From Pseudomonas sp. JQ170C (lineage in GTDB: Bacteria > Pseudomonadota > Gammaproteobacteria > Pseudomonadales > Pseudomonadaceae), in contig NZ_CP141608.1 in the NCBI RefSeq assembly GCF_035581345.1, positions 2,758,501 to 2,822,500 of the forward strand: a DNA stretch of 64,000 nt, in the 5' to 3' direction. This document shows positions 23,887-31,642 of this stretch, piece after piece (the first letter of the stretch is position 1; each line of letters starts with the position of its first letter). Made by a program: the position numbers and the translations under genes. Below the pieces are notes generated by a model. That model was not told the origin of the DNA and did no database searches. It saw nothing but the letters and a program-made list of their open reading frames with translations.

Positions 23887-24795
23887 ATGTCCAGCGACAA
23901 ACCGCGCAATCAGTACCAGATGCAGAACCCCCTGACCCAGTACCCGCCCCCCCCGTTTGCGGCCCAATCCCAGCCAGCGCCGGGGCTGGACCTGCACATG
24001 CGGCCTAAGCCCGACCATGGCGAAACCACCTATCAGGGCTTCGGCCGCCTCGCGGGTCGCAAGGCGCTGATCACCGGCGCCGACTCCGGCATCGGCCGCG
24101 CCGTGGCCATTGCCTTTGCCCGTGAGGGGGCCGACATCGTCCTCAACTACCTGCCCATCGAGCAGCCCGATGCCCGGGAGGTGATCAAACTGATCGAGGC
24201 CGAAGGGCGCCGCGCCATTGCCTTGCCGGGCGATATCAAAAGCGAAGCGTTCTGTCGTGAGCTAGTGGACCAGGCCCACGAACAAATGGGCGGGCTCGAC
24301 ATCCTGGTCAACGTCGCCGGCAAGCAGGTGGCGTGCAAGGCGGTGGGGCAGATCAGCAGCGAGCAGTTCGACGCCACGATGAAAACCAACATCTATGCGA
24401 TGTTCTGGCTGTGCAAGGCCGCGGTGCCGTTGATGCCGGCAGGGGCGACCATCATCAACACCGCCTCCATCCAATCCTACGACCCGTCGGCCACCTTGCT
24501 CGACTACGCCACCACCAAGGCGGCGATCGTGGCCTTTACCAAGGCCTTGGCCAAGCAGGTGATCGAGCGCGGTATCCGCGTCAACGCAGTCGCCCCCGGT
24601 CCGATCTGGACGGTATTGCAACCCAGCGGCGGGCAGCCGGACGAAAAGATCCCCGACTTTGGTGGCCATACCCCGATGAAGCGTCCCGGCCAGCCAGCCG
24701 AATGCGCACCGGTGTATGTGCTGCTGGCCAGCCAGGAGTCGAGCTACATCACCGGGGAAGTGTTCGGCGTCACGGGGGGTAATCCGACGCCGTGA
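23887..24795 (+). CDS. SDR oxidoreductase, YghA/glucose-dehydrogenase-like
   Basis: A 302-residue SDR with an N-terminal extension of about 50 residues rich in Pro and Gln ([18 protein letters not shown]), typical of YghA and YhdF stress-type SDRs. It has the [16 protein letters not shown] cofactor motif, NVAGK, the catalytic Ser in [10 protein letters not shown], Tyr-Ala-Thr-Thr-Lys, and [11 protein letters not shown]. It is preceded by GGGAGG. It stands directly before ku, in the same direction but with about 70 bases between. A general-stress role is inferred from the family. Confidence 0.9.
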   Translation: MSSDKPRNQYQMQNPLTQYPPPPFAAQSQPAPGLDLHMRPKPDHGETTYQGFGRLAGRKALITGADSGIGRAVAIAFAREGADIVLNYLPIEQPDAREVIKLIEAEGRRAIALPGDIKSEAFCRELVDQAHEQMGGLDILVNVAGKQVACKAVGQISSEQFDATMKTNIYAMFWLCKAAVPLMPAGATIINTASIQSYDPSATLLDYATTKAAIVAFTKALAKQVIERGIRVNAVAPGPIWTVLQPSGGQPDEKIPDFGGHTPMKRPGQPAECAPVYVLLASQESSYITGEVFGVTGGNPTP

Positions 24796-24866
24796 GTCGG
24801 CCGGATCAAACCTTCGCCACCGGCGGCAGTCGCATGCAAGACAGCGTCCCTTAAAGGAGTCCGGCC

Positions 24867-25733
24867 ATGGCCAGAGCCATCTGGAAAGGTGCCATCAGCT
24901 TCGGTCTGGTGCATATCCCGGTTTCGCTCAGTTCCGCGGTGAAGAGCGACCGGGTCGATTTTGACTGGCTCGACGGGCGCAGCATGGAGCCGGTGGGCTA
25001 CAAGCGGGTGAACAAGGTCACCGGCAAGGAGATCAGCCGTGAACATATCGTCAAGGGCGTGGCGTACGAGAAGGGCCGCTACGTGGTGATCAGCGAGGAG
25101 GAGATCCACAAGGCCCCTCCCGAGGCGACCCAGACCATCGACATCTTCTCCTTCGTCGACAGCAGCGAGATTCCGCTGCAGCAGTTCGAGACGCCGTATT
25201 ACCTGAGCCCCGACAAACGCGGTGGCAAGGTCTACGCCTTGTTGCGCGAAGCGCTGGAGCGCAGCGGCAAGGTGGCGCTGGCCAAGGTCGTGCTGCACAC
25301 CCAGCAGCACCTGGCGCTGCTACGCCCCCTGGACGATGCACTGGTGATGATCACGTTGCGCTGGCCCGAGGAAGTGCGCAGCCTGGAGACCCTCGAACTG
25401 GACAAGAGCGTGCGTGAGGCCAGCCTCGAAAAACGTGAGCTGGACATGGCCAAGCGCCTGATCGACGACATGAGCGGGCAGTGGGCGCCGGACGAGTACC
25501 GCAACGAATTCAAGGACACCATCATGGAGCTGGTCGAGGAGAAAGCCAGCCAAGGCAAGATCGCCACGGTCGAGCCGCTGGAGGGCGAAGGTGAGCAGAA
25601 GAGCGCCGACATCATCGACCTCACCGAACTGCTCAAGCGCAGCCTGGGCGGGCGCAAGGCGCCGGCGAAAAAGGCGGCGGCCACGGAGAAAAAAGCACCC
25701 GCCACCCCGCGCAAAGCCCGCAAGAACGCCTGA
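24867..25733 (+). CDS. ku: Non-homologous end-joining protein Ku
   Basis: A 288-residue prokaryotic Ku. The N-terminus, MARAIWKGAISFGLVHIPVS, and the beta-barrel/ring core (YYLSPDKRGGKVYALLREAL, LHTQQHLALLRPLDDALVM) are diagnostic. The C-terminal 40 residues are rich in Lys and Ala (KAPAKKAAATEKKAP), the DNA-binding extension seen in proteobacterial Ku. It forms a ring on broken DNA ends and recruits LigD, which is encoded 6 kb away on the other strand. It has its own AAAGGAG and probably its own promoter. Stationary-phase control is usual for the system. Confidence 0.96.
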   Translation: MARAIWKGAISFGLVHIPVSLSSAVKSDRVDFDWLDGRSMEPVGYKRVNKVTGKEISREHIVKGVAYEKGRYVVISEEEIHKAPPEATQTIDIFSFVDSSEIPLQQFETPYYLSPDKRGGKVYALLREALERSGKVALAKVVLHTQQHLALLRPLDDALVMITLRWPEEVRSLETLELDKSVREASLEKRELDMAKRLIDDMSGQWAPDEYRNEFKDTIMELVEEKASQGKIATVEPLEGEGEQKSADIIDLTELLKRSLGGRKAPAKKAAATEKKAPATPRKARKNA

Positions 25734-25736
25734 CCC

Positions 25737-26132
25737 TCAGGGGCAAGGCGTTTCATGCAGGCGCAGCCAGCGCAGGCTGCCGCTCTCCCGTTGCTCGAAC
25801 ACCGCCGTCGAGCGCCGCACACTGTGCAGCACCTGGGCATCGTGCTGGTGCTCGCGGTAATGCACCACCGTCAGGCCCCCGGCCTGGGCAATCACTTGCA
25901 ATTCGTCGATACGGATCTCAAGGCCCGGGCGGGTGCCGTGGGCCTGGCTGAACACGCCGTGCAGCCCGGCGAGGTCCAGTGGCCGCCCGGACAACCCGAT
26001 CATTGAAAACCCCGGGCTGAAGTGCGCCAGCAGCGCGGGCAGTCGATCGGTGTGGGCCCCGCCGGCCAGCCATTGCTGGATCAGTACATGGAGGTCGATG
26101 ACGGCGGCAAAACTCGCCTGTTCGGTAGGCAT
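25737..26132 (-). CDS. SnoaL-like/DUF4440-type small protein
   Basis: A 131-residue protein with the cone-shaped alpha+beta-barrel pattern of NTF2/SnoaL-like proteins (LPALLAHFSPGFSMIGLSGRPLDLAGLHGVF, then VVHYREHQH and RWLRLHETPC). There are no certain catalytic residues. The ATG at 26132 is two bases from the MFS stop, so it is the second gene of the MFS transcript. It may act on or bind the compound pumped by the transporter; that is inference. Confidence 0.7.
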   Translation of the reverse strand: MPTEQASFAAVIDLHVLIQQWLAGGAHTDRLPALLAHFSPGFSMIGLSGRPLDLAGLHGVFSQAHGTRPGLEIRIDELQVIAQAGGLTVVHYREHQHDAQVLHSVRRSTAVFEQRESGSLRWLRLHETPCP

Positions 26133-26134
26133 GA

Positions 26135-27337
26135 TCAGGATTCCAAAGCGCGTGAGGAAAGCCCCAGGGCCTGCGCCCCGGGCAGTTTGAGTACCGCTGG
26201 CAAGGCCAGCAGGGAGAGTGCGGCGGCCAGCACGAACACCTGGGTGTAGGCCGTGGGCAGGGGCAGCAAGGCGTTGAGCAGGGCCCCGAGCACGGCAGCC
26301 CCCAGGCCGAAGCTCAGTTGCCGGTTGAGGTTCCACAGGGCGCTGGCCGCGCCCATGCGCTCGGGCGCGATGGCAACAAAGGCCAGGCTTTGCGCGCTAC
26401 TGCTGCACAGGCTGCTGCCCAGGCCCAGCAGCAGGAAAATCAGCACCTGTACCGCCCTTGGCTGCGCAAGTTCCGGGATGGCCAGCCCCAGCAGCGCCAG
26501 GCTTTGCAGCAGGATGCCGGCGCACAGAAAAGGCCGGGGGCCCCATTGCCGGAAGCGACTGCGCACCAGGCTGATCGCCGCCAGGGCACCCAGCGACCAG
26601 GGCAGCATCAGCGCGCCGGTGGTGGTGGCGCTCAGCCCCAGTGGCCCTTGCAGGTACAACACCGCCACCAGGTTGGCACCGATGAACACGCCCGGCACGC
26701 ACAGGTACACCAGCATCGCGGCGCGCAACAGCGGCTGGCGCAGCAGGCCGAGGTCGAGCAAGGGGCCGGGGCTGGGCCGGGGCGCGCGGGCCGGCAGCCA
26801 GGCGAGGGTGAGCAGGGCGGTGAGCATGGTCAGCGGCAGCAGGGCGAAGAAGATCCAGCGCCAGCTGGCGTGATCCACCAGCACCCCTCCCAGGGCAGGC
26901 GACAAGGCCGGTACCAGCAGGGCAACCGTCATCACCCGGGCGGTCAGGGCGTGGCGCTGCTCGGGTGGGTAGGCGCGGTAGGCCATGGCTTGCCCCACCG
27001 GGATCAACAGCCCGCCGCCCAGCCCCTGCAGCAAGCGCCACAGCAGCAGGCTGTCGATGCCACCCGCGCTGCCGGCAAGCGCCGTGGCCAGGCCAGACAG
27101 CAGCAGCGACAGCAACAGGGTCTGGCGCTCGCCGATGCGCCGGGCCAGCCAGGTGCCCAGCGGGATCGCCAGGGTCAGGCCTAGCAGGTAGAGGTTGCCG
27201 ACCCAACTCAACTGGGCCACCGACGCCTGCAGTTCATGGCCCAGTTGGGGGTAGGCGCTGCCCAGGGCGAACAGGTTGAGCAGGTCCAGGGCGAAGCCGA
27301 GCAGGTAGATGAAAGCGACTTTGGAAGAGCTGGGCAT
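26135..27337 (-). CDS. MFS drug-type exporter
   Basis: A 400-residue transporter with 12 predicted transmembrane segments. It has the motif-A-like loop TWLARRIGERQTLL after helix 2 and the motif C-like stretch TVALLVPALSPALGGVLVDH in helix 5, which marks antiporters of the drug:H+ families. It is divergent from a LysR gene with about 110 bases between the starts, so that LysR is the likely regulator. It is followed immediately by the SnoaL-like gene. The substrate is unknown. Confidence 0.9.
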   Translation of the reverse strand: MPSSSKVAFIYLLGFALDLLNLFALGSAYPQLGHELQASVAQLSWVGNLYLLGLTLAIPLGTWLARRIGERQTLLLSLLLSGLATALAGSAGGIDSLLLWRLLQGLGGGLLIPVGQAMAYRAYPPEQRHALTARVMTVALLVPALSPALGGVLVDHASWRWIFFALLPLTMLTALLTLAWLPARAPRPSPGPLLDLGLLRQPLLRAAMLVYLCVPGVFIGANLVAVLYLQGPLGLSATTTGALMLPWSLGALAAISLVRSRFRQWGPRPFLCAGILLQSLALLGLAIPELAQPRAVQVLIFLLLGLGSSLCSSSAQSLAFVAIAPERMGAASALWNLNRQLSFGLGAAVLGALLNALLPLPTAYTQVFVLAAALSLLALPAVLKLPGAQALGLSSRALES

Positions 27338-27448
27338 TGTCGGTGGCGCATCAAGGAAAGGCGCAGTCTAGAGGGCACAAGGCGCTTGAATAAGCCCGTA
27401 ATATCCGCCAGATTGTTCGACTTAATTTGACAATCAAGGGTGTGTTGC

Positions 27449-28369
27449 ATGGTCAGCCTCGACCGCTTCGAGCTGTTCTGCGCGGTGGTCCAGACCGGCT
27501 CCTTTACCGGCGCAGCCGCACGCCTGGAGCAAACCCGGGCCGCGGTCAGCTTCAGCATCAAGCAACTGGAGGCCGAGCTGGGCGTGACCCTGCTGACGCG
27601 CACCACCCGGCGTATCGCCCTGACCGACGCGGGCGAGCGCTTCTACGGGCACTGCCTGGAGGTGGTGCACGCGGCGCAGGTGGCCATTGATGAGGCGCGC
27701 GCCGAACACAGCGGCCTGCAGGGCAGCCTGCGGATCACCTCCACGGTGGAATATGGCTTGAGGGTGCTGGCCCCGGCCCTGCACGGGTTTTGCCAGCAAC
27801 ATCCGCAGTTGCAGGTGCAACTGCAAACCCATACCGCCCAGGCCGACTTGGTGCGCGACGGCTTTGATGTCGCCATTCGCCTGGGCCAGGTGCAGGACTC
27901 CAGCTACCGCGGTGTGTGCCTGGACAGCTATGCCCTGTGCCTGGTGATGGCGCCGGCCTTGCTGGCCCCCGGGCAGGATGGGCTCGACAACCTGGAGCGC
28001 GTGGGGCAACTGCCGCAATTGCGCCACAGTCGTTTCCAGCAGCACGACAGCTGGCCGGTCGAGGATGCCCGTGGTCATCCCGGGCAGTACCAGGGGCGCG
28101 GGCCGGCCGCCATGGTGGCGGACAACGCCTCGGTCCTGCGGACCTTTGCCTTGCAAGGGATGGGGGTGGCGCTGCTGCCGCTCTGGTTGGTCGACGCGGA
28201 CCTGGCCAGCGGGGCGCTGATCGATGCCCTGCCTGGTTATCGTTTTGCCCGGCAAAGCGTGTACGCGCTGTACCCCGACACCCGGCATGTACCGCGCAAG
28301 GTGCGCGCCTGGATCGACTACCTCAAGGCCTATCTTCAGGACCCGGCACGGGCTCGCCCTGGCGCTTGA
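27449..28369 (+). CDS. LysR family transcriptional regulator
   Basis: A 306-residue LysR protein. The winged helix is VSLDRFELFCAVVQTGSFTGAAARLEQTRAAVSFSIKQLEAELG, and the effector domain includes DVAIRLGQVQDSSYRGV and the late QGMGVALLPLWLV. It is of the CrgA/AaeR-like subgroup. ATG at 27449 has CAAGGG upstream and is preferred over two ATG-type codons 3 residues before. It is divergent from the MFS exporter. Its last 47 bases overlap the end of the convergent glycosyltransferase gene. Confidence 0.92.
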   Translation: MVSLDRFELFCAVVQTGSFTGAAARLEQTRAAVSFSIKQLEAELGVTLLTRTTRRIALTDAGERFYGHCLEVVHAAQVAIDEARAEHSGLQGSLRITSTVEYGLRVLAPALHGFCQQHPQLQVQLQTHTAQADLVRDGFDVAIRLGQVQDSSYRGVCLDSYALCLVMAPALLAPGQDGLDNLERVGQLPQLRHSRFQQHDSWPVEDARGHPGQYQGRGPAAMVADNASVLRTFALQGMGVALLPLWLVDADLASGALIDALPGYRFARQSVYALYPDTRHVPRKVRAWIDYLKAYLQDPARARPGA

Positions 28370-29003
28370 GAAAGTCGCCGAAGCCGCCGCTGACCCGGCT
28401 GTCGCTGCGGCTGCTGGTGGACACGCTGTTGCGTGCCGTCCAGACGATGTAGGCGCCGATCGCAGTCAGGGCGCCGACCAGCTGCACATCCTCATGCACC
28501 GCCAGGGGCTGAAAGCCGCCGGCGCGCTCATAGGCCCTGGCGCAGACGCCAAGGTTGGCGCCATGAATGTGGCCGTGGCCCTCCCGGGCCTGATAGTGCG
28601 CCAGGTAACGTGCGCGCAGGGCGGCGTCCTGATGCGCCTGCCAGTGCGCCACATGCACGGTGCCGCACACCGCATCGGCGGCAAAGTCCAGCTGGCAGAC
28701 CAGCCAGTCCACCGGCACACAGCTGTCGGCGTCAGTGAACGCCAGCCAGCGCGCCCCGCGTTCGAGCATCAGCGCCGCCCCCGTGCGCCGGGCATAGCCG
28801 ACATTGCGTGCACGGACCTTGAGCACCTCGACCCGATGCGCCCGTGCCACCTGCTCGCTGGCATCGCTGCAGTCATCCAGGACCACCACGATCTGCACCG
28901 CTTCGCCCAGCGCTTTCACCGCCCGGCGTGCGCGCAGCAGGGCACGCAGGCAGGGCCCGAGCAGGTGCTGCTCGTTATGGGCCGGGACGATCACGGCGAT
29001 CAC
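28323..29003 (-). CDS. Family 2 glycosyltransferase
   Basis: A 226-residue GT-A glycosyltransferase. It starts MIAVIVPAHNEQHLLGPCL, has the nucleotide-sugar metal motif FTDADSC (D-x-D type), and a later GGFQPLAVHEDVQL with the ED base motif. There is no transmembrane segment, so it is soluble or peripheral. It is the last gene of the ligD operon, starting inside the methyltransferase stop (ATGA). Together with the PIG-L deacetylase and methyltransferase it suggests synthesis or editing of a small glycoconjugate; that is inference. Its 3' end overlaps the convergent LysR gene. Confidence 0.88.
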   Translation of the reverse strand: MIAVIVPAHNEQHLLGPCLRALLRARRAVKALGEAVQIVVVLDDCSDASEQVARAHRVEVLKVRARNVGYARRTGAALMLERGARWLAFTDADSCVPVDWLVCQLDFAADAVCGTVHVAHWQAHQDAALRARYLAHYQAREGHGHIHGANLGVCARAYERAGGFQPLAVHEDVQLVGALTAIGAYIVWTARNSVSTSSRSDSRVSGGFGDFLKRQGEPVPGPEDRP

Positions 29004-29599
29004 AGGCAGTCTTCCTCAAGGTCGATGGCACTGGGTTGCAGGCTCCAATACTCCAGCAGGAAGTCGGCTTCTTCATGGCGCACACAGCGGTATAACGCCA
29101 GGCGCCTGGCCAGCAGCGCATGGACTTGATGGCCGGTTTGCGGGCAGCCCTCGATGGGGTGCAGCCAATGGCAGGCCAGCAGCGCGCCGTTGCTGTCGAG
29201 GCAGGCGAGGGCGTGCTCCAGTACCTCCAGCCACTGCACGGGGTCCAGGTAGTAGCCGATTTCACTGAGCACGATCAGGTCGAACTCCCCGCCAGGCCAG
29301 TCACCCGGCAAGTGGCCCTGATCGACCCGGACATGGGGCCAGGGCTGCAGGCGCTGGCGTGCCAAGGCTACGGCGGTGGCATCGAGGTCCTGGCAGAGCA
29401 GGTGCTCGCAGCGTTCGGCCAGTGCCGCGCTGAGCTCACCGTTGGCACAGGCCGGCTCGAATACCCGCCGGTAGTACTGGCGCGGCAGGCACGCCAGTAG
29501 CAGGTCGCGTTTGCGCTTTTCATACCAGCGGCTGCGAAAGGCCCAAGGATCGTCGCTGTGGGCGAACAGTTGCTCGAAGTACTCGGCCGGTACGCTCAT
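29000..29599 (-). CDS. NodS-like SAM-dependent methyltransferase
   Basis: A 199-residue class I methyltransferase resembling nodulation protein S. It starts EYFEQLFAHSDDPWAFRSRWYEKRKRDLLLACLP, has motif I VFEPACANGELSAALA, the acidic loop QDLDATAV, and FDLIVLSEIGYYLDP. NodS N-methylates a de-acetylated glucosamine on chito-oligosaccharides, which fits the neighbouring PIG-L deacetylase and glycosyltransferase; the chemistry here is inferred. It is joined to both neighbours by ATGA overlaps. Confidence 0.88.
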   Translation of the reverse strand: MSVPAEYFEQLFAHSDDPWAFRSRWYEKRKRDLLLACLPRQYYRRVFEPACANGELSAALAERCEHLLCQDLDATAVALARQRLQPWPHVRVDQGHLPGDWPGGEFDLIVLSEIGYYLDPVQWLEVLEHALACLDSNGALLACHWLHPIEGCPQTGHQVHALLARRLALYRCVRHEEADFLLEYWSLQPSAIDLEEDCL

Positions 29600-30348
29600 G
29601 TGAACACCAGTTCAAACGGTTGCAGCAAGCGCGCCAGGGTGGACGGCAGCAGCACCGCCGGGGTGGCGCCGTCGGCCAGCAGTTGGCTGGTGTGCGCGGC
29701 AATCGCCTGCTGCTTGAGCACCCGCACGCCGGGGTCGAGAAACAGCTTGTGGGCACGCTGCCAGGGCAGGCGCGGATCATTGGGCCGGGCCCAATGCCAG
29801 GCCCAGATCGGCACCTCCAGCAGCTGCGCACCCACGGTTTCACACGCCCGGGCGCAGGCACGGCCCACGGCGTCATGGTCGCTGTGGCCATCCAGGCGCC
29901 AGGTGGTCAACACCCGGTCACGGGGCCGCAGCAGCCCGACCAGGTGTTCCGCCAGCCAGCGCTCGTGCTGGGCCACGCTGGTGTCGGCCAGGCCCAGGCG
30001 CAGCCACTGTATCCGTGCAAGGTCCAGGCCCAGGCGCCGCAAGGCTGCCGCGCTTTCCCGTGGGCGCTGTTCGCGCAAGCGTTCCTGGCTCCATTGCCGG
30101 GAGTGCGGATGGCTGGCTTCACCATCGCTGACCGACACCAGCAGCAGCGCCTGCTCGCGCCCGCGCAGGGCGGCCAGCAGGCCACCGCAACCGAGCACTT
30201 CGTCATCCGGATGGGGCGCCACGACCACCAGCCGACAGCCCGCCGGGAGCAATTGCTCGACACTGATGGCCGGCACCGCCTGCAGCTGGGCCGAGGCTTG
30301 CCACTGGGCCAGCGGGGTGCCTGGGTCGTGCGCCTGGAAGGTGCTCAT
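29596..30348 (-). CDS. PIG-L family deacetylase
   Basis: A 250-residue zinc deacetylase of the LmbE/PIG-L family. The zinc and catalytic motif APHPDDEVLGCGG lies at residues 44-56, with the third ligand in LDGHSDHDAVGRA, and SVSDGEASHP in between. The family removes N-acetyl groups from GlcNAc-type sugars (mycothiol, bacillithiol, GPI, teicoplanin). ATG at 30348 overlaps the preceding stop (ATGA), and its stop overlaps the methyltransferase start. The next two enzymes could N-methylate and glycosylate the freed amine. Confidence 0.92.
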   Translation of the reverse strand: MSTFQAHDPGTPLAQWQASAQLQAVPAISVEQLLPAGCRLVVVAPHPDDEVLGCGGLLAALRGREQALLLVSVSDGEASHPHSRQWSQERLREQRPRESAAALRRLGLDLARIQWLRLGLADTSVAQHERWLAEHLVGLLRPRDRVLTTWRLDGHSDHDAVGRACARACETVGAQLLEVPIWAWHWARPNDPRLPWQRAHKLFLDPGVRVLKQQAIAAHTSQLLADGATPAVLLPSTLARLLQPFELVFT

Positions 30349-31385
30349 AGCGACCACTCCGGCGCTGGCGCAGTGGCTACCAGACGGCCCAGTTCGGCCA
30401 GGTCGCGCTCGGCGTGGCTCTGGCGCAGGAACACCGGCAGGTCGGCGCTGAGCCTGGCGAAATGCGCGTTGCGACAGTAGGGCGTAGCGCCCAGGGCACG
30501 GCCGACGTGGGCCAGCACGGCGGTGACGGCTTCTTCGACCTGGGCCCGCAGGCGGCGCACGGGAACCTTGGCGTCGGCACCCGGATGACCGTCGATCCAC
30601 TGCGCGGTTTCGCGCAGGGCCGCCGCCGCACCGGCCAACTGCGCATCCACCGCGCCCAGGTGGGCCAGGGCATGGGGCTCCGGGTGGCCTGCGCAGTGTT
30701 CGTGCAGGTAACCGGCCAGCGCCGACACCGCGCCATACCAGCAGGCGGCAATGCCACCGCCGCCATGCCAGAAGCCCGGACGGTTCAGGTACTGCCCGTT
30801 GTCACCGACCTGCAATCCTGCGCACAACTCGAAGGCGACCTCGACACTGGCGGTGCTGCCCATGCCTACGGCCTGCCAGCCGGTGCCGAGGATCCGCAGG
30901 CCGGGGTCGTCGAGTTTGACCGCCACCAGCTGCGGGCGCTGCTGTTCGTCCCAGGCGGTCAGCAGCGCCCGGTCGATCTGCAGGGCGCCGGAGCACCAGG
31001 CCTTGCGTCCTTGCAGGCGCACTTCGCGGCCATGGCGGGCGACGATCTGCACCCTCGCATCCGGTGGCTCGGCCGCCCACACGCCCCAGGTACCCCGGGT
31101 GTCCAGGTCAGTGGCAGCGCACTCGCCGATGATTGCCAGGGCATCGGTGTGGCCCTCGTAGAGTTTGGCCAGGGCCAGGTCGGCGCCTGCCACCTGGGCC
31201 AGTACCTGCCACCGCTGCAGGGTACGGCCATGGCCGGGCAGCGGGAGCTGGTCCAGGCCGTTGGCACGGCATTGGGCCAGGCACGTCTGCAATTGCCGGT
31301 CGGTATGGGTGTCCAGGGGACGGGTTCTCACCTGTTCGAGCCAGGGGGCCAGGGCAACGGACAGGTCGGTGTTTGCAATGTTCAT
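30345..31385 (-). CDS. Acyl-CoA dehydrogenase-like protein
   Basis: A 346-residue protein with a shortened acyl-CoA dehydrogenase fold. The middle beta domain has WGVWAAEPPDARVQ and LQGRKAWCSGALQIDRALLTAW; the C-terminal helical domain has HVGRALGATPYCRNAHFARLSADLPVFLRQSH. The usual catalytic Glu could not be assigned, and it is about 40 residues shorter than true dehydrogenases. It is embedded in the ligD operon between a tiny membrane protein and the PIG-L gene, both by ATGA overlap. A role in acyl-chain or amine oxidation of the glycoconjugate is only a guess. Confidence 0.82.
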   Translation of the reverse strand: MNIANTDLSVALAPWLEQVRTRPLDTHTDRQLQTCLAQCRANGLDQLPLPGHGRTLQRWQVLAQVAGADLALAKLYEGHTDALAIIGECAATDLDTRGTWGVWAAEPPDARVQIVARHGREVRLQGRKAWCSGALQIDRALLTAWDEQQRPQLVAVKLDDPGLRILGTGWQAVGMGSTASVEVAFELCAGLQVGDNGQYLNRPGFWHGGGGIAACWYGAVSALAGYLHEHCAGHPEPHALAHLGAVDAQLAGAAAALRETAQWIDGHPGADAKVPVRRLRAQVEEAVTAVLAHVGRALGATPYCRNAHFARLSADLPVFLRQSHAERDLAELGRLVATAPAPEWSL

Positions 31386-31642
31386 GTGCGGTGCTCCTGG
31401 GCGGGGTTGGTTTTCTTCAGCCCGCGCAGGTTCATGGCGCACAGGCAGATTTGCAGCACGATCAGCGCCCAGGCCTGGGCATGCCATCCCCAGATCGCCC
31501 AGAGCAGGTTGCTGGCGAGAAAGCAGGCAAAGCCGATACGTCGGCGCCCGGGCTGGCGCGAGCCGATCCACCAGGCGGCCAGTACGGTGGCGAGCATGGC
31601 TGGCCACTGCAGCCAGTCGATCAGGTCCAGGTCGCGCATCAT
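31382..31642 (-). CDS. Small membrane protein
   Basis: An 86-residue protein with two or three hydrophobic helices (WPAMLATVLAAWWIG, IGFACFLASNLLWAIWGW, AWALIVLQICLCAMNLRG) and a basic C-terminus. ATGATG at its start overlaps the ligD stop by four bases, and its own stop overlaps the next start in the same way, so it is certainly translated with the operon. There are no recognisable family residues. It may anchor the following enzymes to the inner membrane; that is inference. Confidence 0.8.
   Translation of the reverse strand: MMRDLDLIDWLQWPAMLATVLAAWWIGSRQPGRRRIGFACFLASNLLWAIWGWHAQAWALIVLQICLCAMNLRGLKKTNPAQEHRT

Noticed and set aside
30345..31607. Longer start (31607) for the acyl-CoA-dehydrogenase-like gene
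   Set aside because: It would run across the small membrane protein gene in another frame; ATG 31385 gives the same four-base overlap seen at every other junction.
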